Part shown: piece by piece, positions 1-7,840 of the stretch
How positions within the stretch are numbered: the first letter of the stretch is position 1
Layout: each line of letters opens with the position of its first letter
Virus record (IMG/VR): IMGVR_UViG_3300046411_000396
Coordinates: 1 to 36,463 of that record
Reading direction: 5' to 3' (one strand)
Source: a virus
Length of the DNA: 36,463 bases
The notes under the pieces: generated by a model
What the model was told of the DNA's origin: nothing
Seen by the model: only the letters and a program-made list of their open reading frames with translations
The model's database searches: none
Translations under genes and position numbers: made by a program

Positions 1-465
1 TCCAGTAGCATTAATAGCGCCAGAAGATATATCACCTAAGTCTGCTGTGATATCTACAACATTAGTTCCATCTGAATATACAATTTTATATCCTTTGTCT
101 GTAGTAGCCCAAGTTGGACCTGTTCCAGAAGCTGTTTTAAGGGTTACAGTGTGTGCTCCTGTAGTAGCATTTTCTACAAGATATGTTTTTTTTGGAGCTG
201 TTCCTGAACCACTCTCTTCTGGAATTATTACATTAACATTTCCTGCTATAGTTCCTGTTAATCTTAAAACCTGGTTTTTACCATTTGATAAAGCACCGTC
301 TGCAAAAGTTAAAGTAGCACCTGAAGTAATTCCGACTGCAGCAGATCCACCAATAGCTTGCTCTAGAATCAATAAATTAGTGTTTGTAATCTGTCCCCAA
401 GTTCCAGAATTTTCACCGGTTGTTTGAACTGTTAATTTTAAACTTGCTGAAGTATCGTTAGCCAT
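1..465 (-). CDS. Tail-fibre-like structural protein, N-terminal part (truncated at window edge)
   Basis: The minus strand is open from an ATG at 465 to base 1, giving 155 residues with no stop; the gene continues off the left edge. It begins MANDTSASLKLTVQTTGEN and has TWGQITNTN and LILEQAIGG, a start I associate with marine phage tail or fibre proteins. The rest is low-charge beta-type sequence rich in Gly, Thr and Ser. A ribosome binding site (AGGAA) lies about 9 bases before the ATG. It is the last visible gene of the minus-strand virion operon, directly after the 302-aa repeat protein. Function as fibre or tail protein is inferred from composition and position; no receptor-binding or chaperone domain can be seen. 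Confidence 0.8.
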   Translation of the reverse strand, partial: MANDTSASLKLTVQTTGENSGTWGQITNTNLLILEQAIGGSAAVGITSGATLTFADGALSNGKNQVLRLTGTIAGNVNVIIPEESGSGTAPKKTYLVENATTGAHTVTLKTASGTGPTWATTDKGYKIVYSDGTNVVDITADLGDISSGAINATG

Positions 466-512
466 ATTTTAAATTCCTAAATCCCTAATTATAATTATAT
501 TGTTACCATAAA

Positions 513-1421
513 TCAAGCCACTTCTTTCCAACCAGGAGGATTGAGAGGGGCATTACCTGTAGGAACTTTAGTCCATATAAGAGAACTTAAATTTCCTTGA
601 GCTGTTGTCATATTAATTCCCGTAAGTGTTGCTACAGAATCTGTTGCAGTAGCCTGACCTTCCTGCATGGTTAAATTAGAACCATTTAAATCTACTAAAG
701 TATTGGCATTTAAAACAGCTGTGCCAAGAGCTGCTGTCATAGGTAAAGCTGTTGCAGTGACATTAGCATCTCCAGTAGCTGTTGGAGCATTTTCTTGCAT
801 AGTCATCGCTTGACCTGTTACGTCTACAGTTACATCACCTATCATATCAAGAGTGCCTTCAGCGATCGACAATAATTGACCTGTTACATCTACATTTGCG
901 TCTCCAGTAACTGTTGGAGTGTTTTCTTGCATAGTCATTGCAAGACCAGTGACAGAAACATCTGTAGCAGTTGTTATTGAAACGGTACCTTCAGTAATTG
1001 ATAATAACTGTCCTGTTACACTTACATTAGCATTTGCTGTTGTAGATACACTTCCAAGGTTAGAGCTTAAATTCTGTCCAGTGACATCAGCTATAGTGTT
1101 TGGAAGACCTACTGCTGTTCCTAATGTAGAAGTTAATGCTTGTCCTGTTAAATTTACATTAGCATCTGCAGTAGTTGTTATAGAACCTAAATTAGAAGAT
1201 AAAACTTGACCTGTAGGAAATACTTCAACACCTGAAAAAATAGTAACATTACCTTGAGTAGCAGTTATTGCTTGACCAGTTAAAGGAACTACTACATCAA
1301 TAACAACACCGGGAGATGTTTCTGCAATAGTAAGAGCTTGACCCGTTACTTCAACAGTAAGACTTTGTGATCCGGTTGCAGCAAAAGGACTTTCTGCAAA
1401 AGCTGTTATCCCGAACGCCAT
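513..1421 (-). CDS. VTGQ-repeat structural protein
   Basis: 302 aa. Most of the protein is a tandem array of imperfect units of about 18 to 28 residues built around (V/L)TGQ followed by a hydrophobic stretch such as ALTIAE, LLSIAEGT, AMTMQEN or NLSSNLG. This suggests a repetitive beta fibre or solenoid. The C terminus leaves the repeat and ends in an aromatic motif, NPPGWKEVA. It starts 7 bases after the fibre gene stop (1428) and precedes the truncated fibre-like gene, so it probably belongs to the tail or head appendage set. I do not recognise a named family. Several unit types recur almost identically (AMTMQEN twice, LLSI.EGT twice), which points to unit duplication. Confidence 0.85.
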   Translation of the reverse strand: MAFGITAFAESPFAATGSQSLTVEVTGQALTIAETSPGVVIDVVVPLTGQAITATQGNVTIFSGVEVFPTGQVLSSNLGSITTTADANVNLTGQALTSTLGTAVGLPNTIADVTGQNLSSNLGSVSTTANANVSVTGQLLSITEGTVSITTATDVSVTGLAMTMQENTPTVTGDANVDVTGQLLSIAEGTLDMIGDVTVDVTGQAMTMQENAPTATGDANVTATALPMTAALGTAVLNANTLVDLNGSNLTMQEGQATATDSVATLTGINMTTAQGNLSSLIWTKVPTGNAPLNPPGWKEVA

Positions 1422-1427
1422 GATTTA

Positions 1428-3524
1428 TTAAACTTCCTCTAGTTTAAACTTATATTTTTTACCAGATTTGTTATTAAATAAATAAAGATCTTCTGCACCC
1501 TCTTGAATTGTCCAGCTACCTTTAGTGCCATCAACTGCATTACCTTCTGATTTAGATTCATTAGATAAATGTAAATCTCCAGTGTATAAGTTTCTCCAAA
1601 CATTGTCTGAAGCACCGAGGTCATGACTATCATTAGCTCCTGGAACAATATCTCCAGTTACTGTTAATGTAGATCCATCAAACTGCATATTAGCTTCTGC
1701 ATTCATACCATCTGCACCTGTAGCTGTAACAACTCTGTTGTTAGAACCGTTTGACATAAAGTCTGATACATCAACTGAAATTGCATCTGCAGCAACATCG
1801 ATACCTGTGCCTGCTCCAACATTTAAAGTAGCAGCTCCACTAGTTGCACCGCCTGTTAATCCAGATCCTGCTACAACAGAAGTAATGTCTCCAGTGTTTG
1901 TAGTAAACCCAGCGTCATTATTAAAAATAGATAAACCTATTTCACTAGCCGCTTTTCTTCTCTCTGCACTTGAATCTAAAACAATAAATTCATCTGACCC
2001 AGTCATTGTAGCTGTCATGTCAGTAAGTTCTGATAAATCTAAATCAACACTAATAGTACCAGAAGTTGTAACAGCTGAACCAGCATCTAATCCAGTTCCT
2101 GGTGTAATACCAACACTAGTTACTGTACCTGTATTTGTAGTAAAGCCAGAGTCATTATTAAAACCTGAAATATTAATATTACCTTTAGTTAATTTTTTCT
2201 GAGCATTTGATGCATCTACTACTGCAAAAAAATCACCATCGCCATTTGAAGTAGAAGTCGTAAGTTCAGAAAGATCAACATCTATTTGATCTGCTTGAAC
2301 ATCAATTAAGTTTCCAGCTCCAACGTTTAAAGTAGCTGCACCGGAAGTTGCTCCTCCAGTTAAACCAGATCCTGCTACAACTGAAGTTATATCTCCAGTA
2401 GTTGGTGTTTCAAAAGTAAGTGCGCCTGATCCATCAGTTGTTAAAACTTGGTTAGCTGATCCGTCTGATGTTGGAAGTGTATATGCTCCGTTTACATTAA
2501 CAGTACCTGTTGTTTGTACACCAGCAGATGTTGTTTCTAATTTCTTAGAGTTGTCATGGTAAAGTTCGACAGCACCATTATTATTGCAATCAATGTGTGT
2601 TTCATTCCTTGCACCATTAGTAATTTGAACATCGTTTCCAGCAAGAACTAAATTTCCAGAGCCAGCATCTCTAACAATACTTCCTTCAGACGGATCATGA
2701 TATATTTGTAAATCTGAACCTGCTCCAAAGATAGCTTTGTCATTATCTCCAAAATTAATATCAGCAGTGGTTGTTAATCCTGCAAAAGTAGGACTAGCTG
2801 AAGTAGCCACACTTTGACCAATAGCTATATCGTCAGCGTTAACTGTAACACCAGTTCCTGCGCCAACATTTAAAGTTGCAGCTCCACTAGTTGCTCCCCC
2901 AGTTAAACCAGAACCTGCTACAACAGAAGTAATATCTCCGACTGTAGGTGTTTGAAACGTAACCGCACCTGATCCATCAGTTGTTAAAACTTGAGAAGAA
3001 GATCCGTCTGATGTAGGTAATGTGTAGGCTGAAAGACCAAAGTTTGATCCATCACCTTGAATAATTTTTCCAGAAGTTGTCGATAATCCTGCAACGTCTT
3101 GTAGTTGAGCATCTAGTCTTGCATTTGGAACTGTGCCTGAAGCTAGATTACTTGCATTTAAATTTGTTAATGCTGATCCATTATTTGCTACAATGTTTCC
3201 GCTAGCATCTTTAATGACTGCTTTAGACGCAGGAAGAGTACAGAAAACATCTTTAGTTCCCGCAGAAAAATTTACCGCGGAGTCACTATTTGATGATGAA
3301 ATAACTGTAGTTCTTGCGAGAGTATCTGGTGTTGCATCAGTTACTGTACCTAGGCCTACTTCAAACTCACCATTCTCATTTACAATTGAGTAGTAAGTTG
3401 TATTAGAATTACCTATACCGGCAACAAATGTTTCAAAACCTGTTACTGCGCCTGCAAGACTAAGAGTACCCGTACCAGTAGTGGTCGAAGTCTCTTTGAC
3501 TCTGTCGTTTACAACCAATGCCAT
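1428..3524 (-). CDS. Tail fibre-like protein with three long internal repeats
   Basis: 698 aa. The first ~105 residues form a module I know from marine phage fibres (DRVKETSTTTGTGT, then an SAGTKDVFCTLPASKAV segment). Three nearly identical modules, GDITSVVAGSGLTGG plus ATSGAATLNVGAG, start near residues 197, 377 and 546; YTLPTSDGS occurs twice (near 167 and 348). The C terminus has DLGASDNVWRNLYTGDLHLS, a common end-of-fibre pattern, and stops at KLEEV without a visible S74 chaperone domain. It sits between a 146-aa structural protein and the VTGQ-repeat protein. The likely role is host recognition or tail-fibre shaft; the fibre call is by composition and context. Confidence 0.88.
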   Translation of the reverse strand: MALVVNDRVKETSTTTGTGTLSLAGAVTGFETFVAGIGNSNTTYYSIVNENGEFEVGLGTVTDATPDTLARTTVISSSNSDSAVNFSAGTKDVFCTLPASKAVIKDASGNIVANNGSALTNLNASNLASGTVPNARLDAQLQDVAGLSTTSGKIIQGDGSNFGLSAYTLPTSDGSSSQVLTTDGSGAVTFQTPTVGDITSVVAGSGLTGGATSGAATLNVGAGTGVTVNADDIAIGQSVATSASPTFAGLTTTADINFGDNDKAIFGAGSDLQIYHDPSEGSIVRDAGSGNLVLAGNDVQITNGARNETHIDCNNNGAVELYHDNSKKLETTSAGVQTTGTVNVNGAYTLPTSDGSANQVLTTDGSGALTFETPTTGDITSVVAGSGLTGGATSGAATLNVGAGNLIDVQADQIDVDLSELTTSTSNGDGDFFAVVDASNAQKKLTKGNINISGFNNDSGFTTNTGTVTSVGITPGTGLDAGSAVTTSGTISVDLDLSELTDMTATMTGSDEFIVLDSSAERRKAASEIGLSIFNNDAGFTTNTGDITSVVAGSGLTGGATSGAATLNVGAGTGIDVAADAISVDVSDFMSNGSNNRVVTATGADGMNAEANMQFDGSTLTVTGDIVPGANDSHDLGASDNVWRNLYTGDLHLSNESKSEGNAVDGTKGSWTIQEGAEDLYLFNNKSGKKYKFKLEEV

Positions 3525-3534
3525 TTATTTCTCC

Positions 3535-3975
3535 TTAACCAGAGATTCTTAATATAGCTGCTGCCGTAGTAAATGCTGGAAACTGAATTGTAAAAGTTCC
3601 TGATGTAGCTGTTTTATCTCCTCCAAAATCTAAAATTGCAACTGCTGCATTAGTAACTGCAGAAGATGTATTGTAGATCATTGCACCTCTAGCTGTCAAC
3701 GTAACACCCGTAAACGATAAATCTGCAAAATCAACAATTGCAACACCTGAAGCGATTGAAGTATTTTGACCTGTTAATTTATCTCCACCAGAAGCGTATG
3801 TACCTGTGTTCGCAACTTCACCAGAAGTTGTGAATGCAGTAGTTGATGAGTTTAGAGTTGCGGAGTTAGTATAAAGAGCTAATTTAAAAACATCACCACC
3901 AGATGATTTAAAACTTGCATCACCTTCTAGTAATTGTTTTTTAAAAGCATTTGCGATTGCCTGTGTTATAGCCAT
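3535..3975 (-). CDS. Conserved structural protein, unknown role
   Basis: 146 aa, begins MAITQAIANAFKKQLLEGD and then has FKLALYTNSATLN, followed by a beta-rich Thr/Ser/Gly body with DFADLSFTGVTLTARGAMIYN. This layout (helical N terminus, then a beta domain) occurs in small proteins next to fibre genes in marine phages, but I cannot name a function. A strong ribosome binding site (AGGAGA) lies just upstream. It follows the 217-aa adaptor-like gene by 11 bases, consistent with one operon. A tail or fibre accessory role is inferred from position only. Confidence 0.85.
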   Translation of the reverse strand: MAITQAIANAFKKQLLEGDASFKSSGGDVFKLALYTNSATLNSSTTAFTTSGEVANTGTYASGGDKLTGQNTSIASGVAIVDFADLSFTGVTLTARGAMIYNTSSAVTNAAVAILDFGGDKTATSGTFTIQFPAFTTAAAILRISG

Positions 3976-3986
3976 AGTATATCTCC

Positions 3987-4640
3987 TTACTGTTTTCCTA
4001 TTCGAGGAACACCTGCCTGGTATTCATCTCGTCTTCGTCTTCCCATTTGTTCAATTGAGAAGCCTTCAACCACTTGTTTATACTTTTGTTCGTATAATTG
4101 CAAGAGATCTTGTGGGCCTTTTAAAAATCCATAGGCCTCGATTAGGCATGCATACAAAAGTCCATTGGGAAAATTTTGACTTATATATGTTGTAGTATTT
4201 GTACTTGATAAACCTTCATCTTTCAAGATATAATTTAATTGAATTGTGTAAGTAGCATCAGGTGTAGGAGCCACTACAATATTTTGTTCGTCCCATAAAC
4301 TATAGTATTTAGGTACTCCGGTAGCTTCTGTAGGATTAAATTCCGACATAAAACTTGTGTCTCTATATTGTAAAAAATCTCTATTGTTTGGTTGAGAACT
4401 TCCGTCTGAATCAACAATTTGTGCGGATCTAACAACTAACAAACCTGCAGGTCTACCAATAAATCTATCATTAACAATTAAATTAGCTGTATCATATCTT
4501 CTATTGTTATCAGAATCTACTTCTCTAAGAATTCTAAATTCTGCATTTTCTATAAATCCATTACAAATAGTATCGGTTAAAACATTACTAGATACTTCTG
4601 TATAATCTCTAATTTTTTGCAATAATTCTGTGTATGTCAT
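3987..4640 (-). CDS. Head-tail adaptor-like protein (SU10 adaptor type)
   Basis: 217 aa. It starts MTYTELLQKIRDYTEVSSN, followed by an ENAEFRILREVDSDNNRRYD helix region, then beta segments (LLVVRSAQIVD, TYTIQLNYILKDEG) and a C-terminal helix set (LLYACLIEAYGFLKGPQDL). This pattern matches the roughly 200-aa adaptor proteins that sit under the portal in podovirus-like heads (SU10_adaptor family), recalled rather than searched. The stop overlaps nothing; the ATG overlaps the stop of the 265-aa gene by 4 bases, so translation is probably coupled. The role inferred is connection of portal to tail. Confidence 0.75.
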   Translation of the reverse strand: MTYTELLQKIRDYTEVSSNVLTDTICNGFIENAEFRILREVDSDNNRRYDTANLIVNDRFIGRPAGLLVVRSAQIVDSDGSSQPNNRDFLQYRDTSFMSEFNPTEATGVPKYYSLWDEQNIVVAPTPDATYTIQLNYILKDEGLSSTNTTTYISQNFPNGLLYACLIEAYGFLKGPQDLLQLYEQKYKQVVEGFSIEQMGRRRRDEYQAGVPRIGKQ

Positions 4641-5434
4641 GATCTATCATTAACAGGTCCAGCTAAACATTGAAACCCGCCTCCCGTTTCTGTGCTACTT
4701 GCAGCACTAATTAAATTAAAAGTAAAACTGTTAAATTCTGTAACAGTTGAAGGTTGTCCCGCTTGTGTTACTACTGTTGGAACCATCGTTACTGCGTAAG
4801 CACCGTAAACTTTTGCTCCACTTGAGTGTTTACCTGCGGGTGTGTTTTTGGGAGTCTGTCCTCTGAAAGGAGCAGCTGTTCCTCGAACACAATTCGATAA
4901 AACATTTGCTGAATTACCATTATAATAAATAGTTTCAGTTTCATATAATCCAGATGTTGCATTTATTTTTTCAATTGCAATATATCCTTGACTAGGAAAA
5001 GCAGAAGAGTCTGTTAGAGTAATAGAAGTATCTGTTGCTGTAATATTTCCGTTTAAAGTAGTTTCTAATTGTAATGTAGAAATTGCAACTCCCCCTACAG
5101 GACTTTTAACATCATAGAATCTTATAAAGTCTCCATTTTGATAACCACTAAAAGGAAAGCTAACAGAAACTTGAGTTGAAGAATTAGTCATAGTAAATGG
5201 ATTGATTGGTAAAAAATCTGTAGTTGGAAATTCTGTTCTTGCCGGTCTGGGATGTGGTAATCCTTGTGGATCTGCAGTGTATGGTTTAGGTTCTAATTGT
5301 GGCTGCTTTGGTTCATATTCAGAAGTGTGAACTCTTGCACCATTCCATTCTCTAACCATTTCTCTATAAGGGTATGCTAGACCTGATCGATCTGAAATAA
5401 ATAATGCGTATCTTCCTTTTGATAAATTTCCCAT
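4637..5434 (-). CDS. Structural protein of the connector/tail region
   Basis: 265 aa. The N terminus (GRYALFISDRSGLAYPYREMV) includes a DRSGLAYP segment seen in phage small virion proteins; the centre is beta-rich (QVSVSFPFSGYQNGDFIRFY, then NGNITATDTSITLTDSSAFP); the C terminus is Gly/Ser-rich. The phrase TSITLTDSSAFPSQGYIAIE resembles repeats also present in the 313-aa neighbour (TGITLASITNMPTTGTINVG), suggesting a shared beta module. It lies between two adaptor-like genes and overlaps the 217-aa gene by 4 bases. I do not recognise a characterised homologue. It is probably a virion tail or connector component. Confidence 0.8.
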   Translation of the reverse strand: MGNLSKGRYALFISDRSGLAYPYREMVREWNGARVHTSEYEPKQPQLEPKPYTADPQGLPHPRPARTEFPTTDFLPINPFTMTNSSTQVSVSFPFSGYQNGDFIRFYDVKSPVGGVAISTLQLETTLNGNITATDTSITLTDSSAFPSQGYIAIEKINATSGLYETETIYYNGNSANVLSNCVRGTAAPFRGQTPKNTPAGKHSSGAKVYGAYAVTMVPTVVTQAGQPSTVTEFNSFTFNLISAASSTETGGGFQCLAGPVNDRS

Positions 5435-5436
5435 AG

Positions 5437-6378
5437 TTATATACTCGGATAGTAAGTTTTAGGTGAAATGTAAACACTAGCGGAAGAACCATCTTCTTCT
5501 AGAGCTCTAGCCAATTCATCTTCATAAATTAATTTTGTTTCTTGTATTCTTGGTTGTGCATACTTCATAGATAAATAATAAGTTAAACCCGCGACCATGC
5601 AAGGTACAAATCTATAGGGTACATCTGTTGCATTAGTATAAGCACCTGCATCTTGAATTCTTTTTTCATAATAAAAATTAATAACATCTCCATTTTGAGA
5701 AGCACCTGGCGTTAAATAAACGGTTATTAAAATGTGATCAACAAATCTCTGAACAAAATACTGTGAGGGTTGTCCTGTAGCTGTTTTATTAGACAATGCC
5801 TGATATTGAGATCTATTTATTTTTTCTAAAGGTGAATCTACATTAGAGTTATTTCTGTATGAACACTCTAAAATTTCTGTAGCTTGATTTACAAAATTAG
5901 TAACCGTATCGCCGCTTGAATGAGTAGCTGCAGTAGTTCCATTAACCCCACGTGTTACTCCAGTGAGCTCTAAATCACTAAATCCAGTGTAAGAAATATT
6001 TTCAGATCCTACGTTGATAGTGCCTGTGGTTGGCATGTTGGTTATAGAAGCTAATGTAATTCCTGTAGTAGCTGTTGTAGAAGTAATAGCTGCTGACAAT
6101 GTAGATGTTACTCCATTAGAATTACCGTCAGACGTTGATCTAAAAATTTTATATTCGTTCTGACCGTTTGCTAAAGTAATATTAGTGTTTGCCACTTCCC
6201 AAAAATGAAGGCCTCTATTACCCCACTCCTGAAACATTATGTTTAACGATCTTCGAGCAGTTTTTAAATTATAACCACTCATGTCAAATTGACCAAGTCT
6301 GTTATAAGACTCTTCAATTATCTCGTCGATCGAAAACGTTTTGTCAAACGTTGTAGTGCCAGAAGTGGTATTAGCCAT
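5437..6378 (-). CDS. Head-tail connector / tail-tubular-like structural protein
   Basis: 313 aa. The N terminus (SIDEIIEESYNRLGQFDMSG, then LKTARRSLNIMFQEWGNRG) is a helical motif typical of marine phage connector proteins, where a tandem of short helices is followed by LHFWEV. The middle contains a beta insert with Thr-rich repeats (SENISYTGFSDLELTGVTRG). The C-terminal part (SQYFVQRFVDHILITVYLTP, then DVPYRFVPCMVAGLTYYLSM) again resembles the gp4/tail-tubular-A type fold. It follows a 107-aa gene closely in the virion operon. The head-completion role is inferred from motif memory and position between capsid and fibre genes. Confidence 0.78.
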   Translation of the reverse strand: MANTTSGTTTFDKTFSIDEIIEESYNRLGQFDMSGYNLKTARRSLNIMFQEWGNRGLHFWEVANTNITLANGQNEYKIFRSTSDGNSNGVTSTLSAAITSTTATTGITLASITNMPTTGTINVGSENISYTGFSDLELTGVTRGVNGTTAATHSSGDTVTNFVNQATEILECSYRNNSNVDSPLEKINRSQYQALSNKTATGQPSQYFVQRFVDHILITVYLTPGASQNGDVINFYYEKRIQDAGAYTNATDVPYRFVPCMVAGLTYYLSMKYAQPRIQETKLIYEDELARALEEDGSSASVYISPKTYYPSI

Positions 6379-6382
6379 TTAA

Positions 6383-6706
6383 TTACCCCGCTGTTAAACC
6401 TGGTCCTGAATATTTGTCCGTCAATAATGTGTAAGCTGCAATATTAGTTTTAGTTTTACAAAAAATTCCTTTTGGAAACAAAATTCCCTCTTCAGGAAAT
6501 GAAAAATTAATTACATCTCCAGTTGGAACATCACCAATAAACAAAGTAGATCCAGAATTAGAGGTTGTTGTTAGTTCTAAAACACCGGCTCCATTACCAT
6601 CAGAAGAAATTATAATACCTCTTAGTCTAATAGGCTGACTAATAATTGCACTAGCTCCAGCTGCTGCAGTCGATCTTGTTGCTTGTATATCTCCATTACT
6701 TGCCAT
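6383..6706 (-). CDS. Small structural protein, unknown
   Basis: 107 aa, beta-rich with no transmembrane segment. It carries QPIRLRGIIISSDG and ILFPKGIFCKTKTNIAAYTL, reminiscent of small virion proteins with a jelly-roll-like fold, but I do not recognise a named family. AAGGAGA lies 6 to 8 bases before the ATG. The gene sits just after a hairpin (6728-6747) and 4 bases before the 313-aa connector gene. Its place between the capsid/decoration group and connector genes suggests a virion component. Confidence 0.78.
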   Translation of the reverse strand: MASNGDIQATRSTAAAGASAIISQPIRLRGIIISSDGNGAGVLELTTTSNSGSTLFIGDVPTGDVINFSFPEEGILFPKGIFCKTKTNIAAYTLLTDKYSGPGLTAG

Positions 6707-6727
6707 ATTTAATCTCCTTAAAATTTA

Positions 6728-6747
6728 TGTGGGGCCTAAGCCCCACA
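6728..6747 (-). terminator. Hairpin after the 153-aa structural gene
   Basis: Perfect 8-bp GC-rich stem TGTGGGGC/GCCCCACA with a 4-base loop, 12 bases beyond the stop of the 153-aa gene. On the minus strand it is followed by TAAATTTTAAGG, a weak U-rich tail, so it is at best a partial terminator or an mRNA 3-prime-end stabiliser that separates a highly expressed gene from the connector genes downstream. Confidence 0.6.
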
Positions 6748-6758
6748 CTAATTATTTA

Positions 6759-7220
6759 TTAACTTAAATTAGTATTTTGTTGATACAAAATAGTAATTCT
6801 AACTTCACCAGCACTTGTAGCTGCAGAGTTAGTTACGTTAAGTCTTTGGTCAGTAGTTCCGATATCTTCCCAAGCTAAAGCTCCACCTGCTTGAGTCGTA
6901 GGGTATTTTCTACCAACAGTAGTTCCAATTGCAAATGTGTTAACAAGAGCAGTAGCTGCTCCTCCAACAAAACCAACACTAATGTTAGTAGCACCTGATG
7001 CTGCTGTAATACTATCAAAAACACAATCAATGATTTGTGAGTTTGCTGGAATGATTACATTTGTTGCTGATGCAGCAAGTGCTCCTCCAGATAAGTCAAC
7101 TGCAAAAGTTTGTGCCATTACAACTTGACCAGTATTTTTCATGTCTTTACCAACAGTTGTACCTGTAGTATTTGAAATCGTTCCCGCTTTTATCGGTCCC
7201 GAAAATGTAGTTGATGCCAT
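6759..7220 (-). CDS. Small virion protein (decoration/fibre-like), strongly expressed
   Basis: 153 aa, begins MASTTFSGPIKAGTISNTTG, a start seen in many marine phage structural proteins. The body is beta-rich and Ala/Thr-rich (ALAASATNVIIPANSQIIDC; AWEDIGTTDQRLNVTNSAAT) and ends EVRITILYQQN. The gene has its own promoter (7305-7333), a consensus-like AGGAGG ribosome binding site and a hairpin after the stop, features expected of a protein made in many copies. Candidate roles are decoration protein, head fibre or tail protein; sequence alone does not decide. Confidence 0.85.
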   Translation of the reverse strand: MASTTFSGPIKAGTISNTTGTTVGKDMKNTGQVVMAQTFAVDLSGGALAASATNVIIPANSQIIDCVFDSITAASGATNISVGFVGGAATALVNTFAIGTTVGRKYPTTQAGGALAWEDIGTTDQRLNVTNSAATSAGEVRITILYQQNTNLS

Positions 7221-7304
7221 AATTATATCCTCCTAGTTTCTGAACATAGTCTCTAGGCCGTCGACTATACGCGTCTATGTTCTAATTAATTGTATAGTGT
7301 ATTT

Positions 7305-7333
7305 TTTATATACTAGTTTTTAGTAGAGTGCAA
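7305..7333 (-). promoter_or_regulatory. Sigma70-type promoter for the 153-aa structural gene
   Basis: On the minus strand TTGCAC and TATAAA are separated by 17 bases. Transcription would start near 7298, leaving a leader of about 78 bases before the ATG at 7220. That leader contains an inverted repeat GAACATAG (7242-7249) / CTATGTTC (7275-7282) and ends with the AGGAGG ribosome binding site. It lies in the 160-bp gap 7221-7380, which holds no other gene. Confidence 0.6.
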
Positions 7334-7380
7334 GAGAGCCTATAATGTGAATTGAATTTATTCAACGATGTAGCTTTTTA

Positions 7381-7590
7381 TTAAGTAGCTACTGAAACTT
7401 CTGGAGCTGCACCTTCTATGGTGTTTTGTTTGTGGGCAATTGCTGCTTCTTCCAACTTGATCTTTGTGATGACTTCTTTAACTTTGTCATCGATTCTGAC
7501 CATTTCAAGAGTATATCTACCATTAGACAGATGCTCCTGTTCCCACTTCAACTCCAAGGACCTTTTTGCTTTGTATAGGTCTTGTATCAT
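7381..7590 (-). CDS. Small coiled-coil protein, unknown
   Basis: 69 aa, highly charged and helical (MIQDLYKAKRSLELKWEQEH; RIDDKVKEVITKIKLEEAA), ending in a short Pro/Val tail. No domain recognised. It overlaps the 3-prime end of the 85-aa gene by 68 bases in another frame, so one of the two may be non-functional, but both look like genuine coding sequence. It lies between the capsid gene and the separately promoted 153-aa gene. Similar small helical ORFs sit near capsid genes in marine phages. Confidence 0.6.
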   Translation of the reverse strand: MIQDLYKAKRSLELKWEQEHLSNGRYTLEMVRIDDKVKEVITKIKLEEAAIAHKQNTIEGAAPEVSVAT

Positions 7591-7780
7591 TTATAACCTC
7601 TTCAAAAGTTATTCTATTTGTCTTGGAATCATAGTTGTTTCCAAGATCTTCCCATTTTATACTATTTTCTCCTAGCTTGTCAAGTATAGCTAGTTCTACA
7701 GCTTTTGCATTATCTTCAGCTAATATTTCAAATTTAGCATGGTGATTGTATGCAAAAATATTAATGAGAAGTTTTTTCAT
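7523..7780 (-). CDS. Small conserved-type hypothetical protein
   Basis: 85 aa from the ATG at 7780 (MKKLLINIFAYNHHAKFEIL). The frame extends upstream to 7831, but that extension would run through the capsid terminator hairpin (7806-7830), so the inner ATG, preceded by AAGAAAGAAAA, is preferred. The sequence reads as a compact alpha/beta domain (EILAEDNAKAVELAILDKLG; KTNRITFEEVINDTRP), like small phage proteins that handle multi-position residue change, but no function is known. Its last 68 bases overlap the 69-aa gene. Confidence 0.6.
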   Translation of the reverse strand: MKKLLINIFAYNHHAKFEILAEDNAKAVELAILDKLGENSIKWEDLGNNYDSKTNRITFEEVINDTRPIQSKKVLGVEVGTGASV

Positions 7781-7805
7781 GAGTTTTTCTTTCTTATTTT
7801 GTAAA

Positions 7806-7830
7806 TGAGGCGGGATTGTGTCCCGCCTCA
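7806..7830 (-). terminator. Hairpin terminator after the major capsid gene
   Basis: Perfect 10-bp stem TGAGGCGGGA/TCCCGCCTCA with a 5-base loop, 10 bases after the capsid stop. On the minus strand it is followed by TTTAC. The short T-run makes it a moderate intrinsic terminator; it probably reduces read-through from capsid into the downstream genes. Confidence 0.7.
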
Positions 7831-7840
7831 AAATTATCTA

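Noticed and set aside
919-1209. Plus-strand ORF of 96 codons inside the VTGQ-repeat gene
   Set aside because: It is antisense to a clear repeat protein; the minus frame has a consistent repeat structure and operon context, and the plus frame has no ribosome binding site.
7781-7831. Upstream start for the 85-aa protein at 7831
   Set aside because: It would translate through the capsid terminator hairpin; the ATG at 7780 is preferred.
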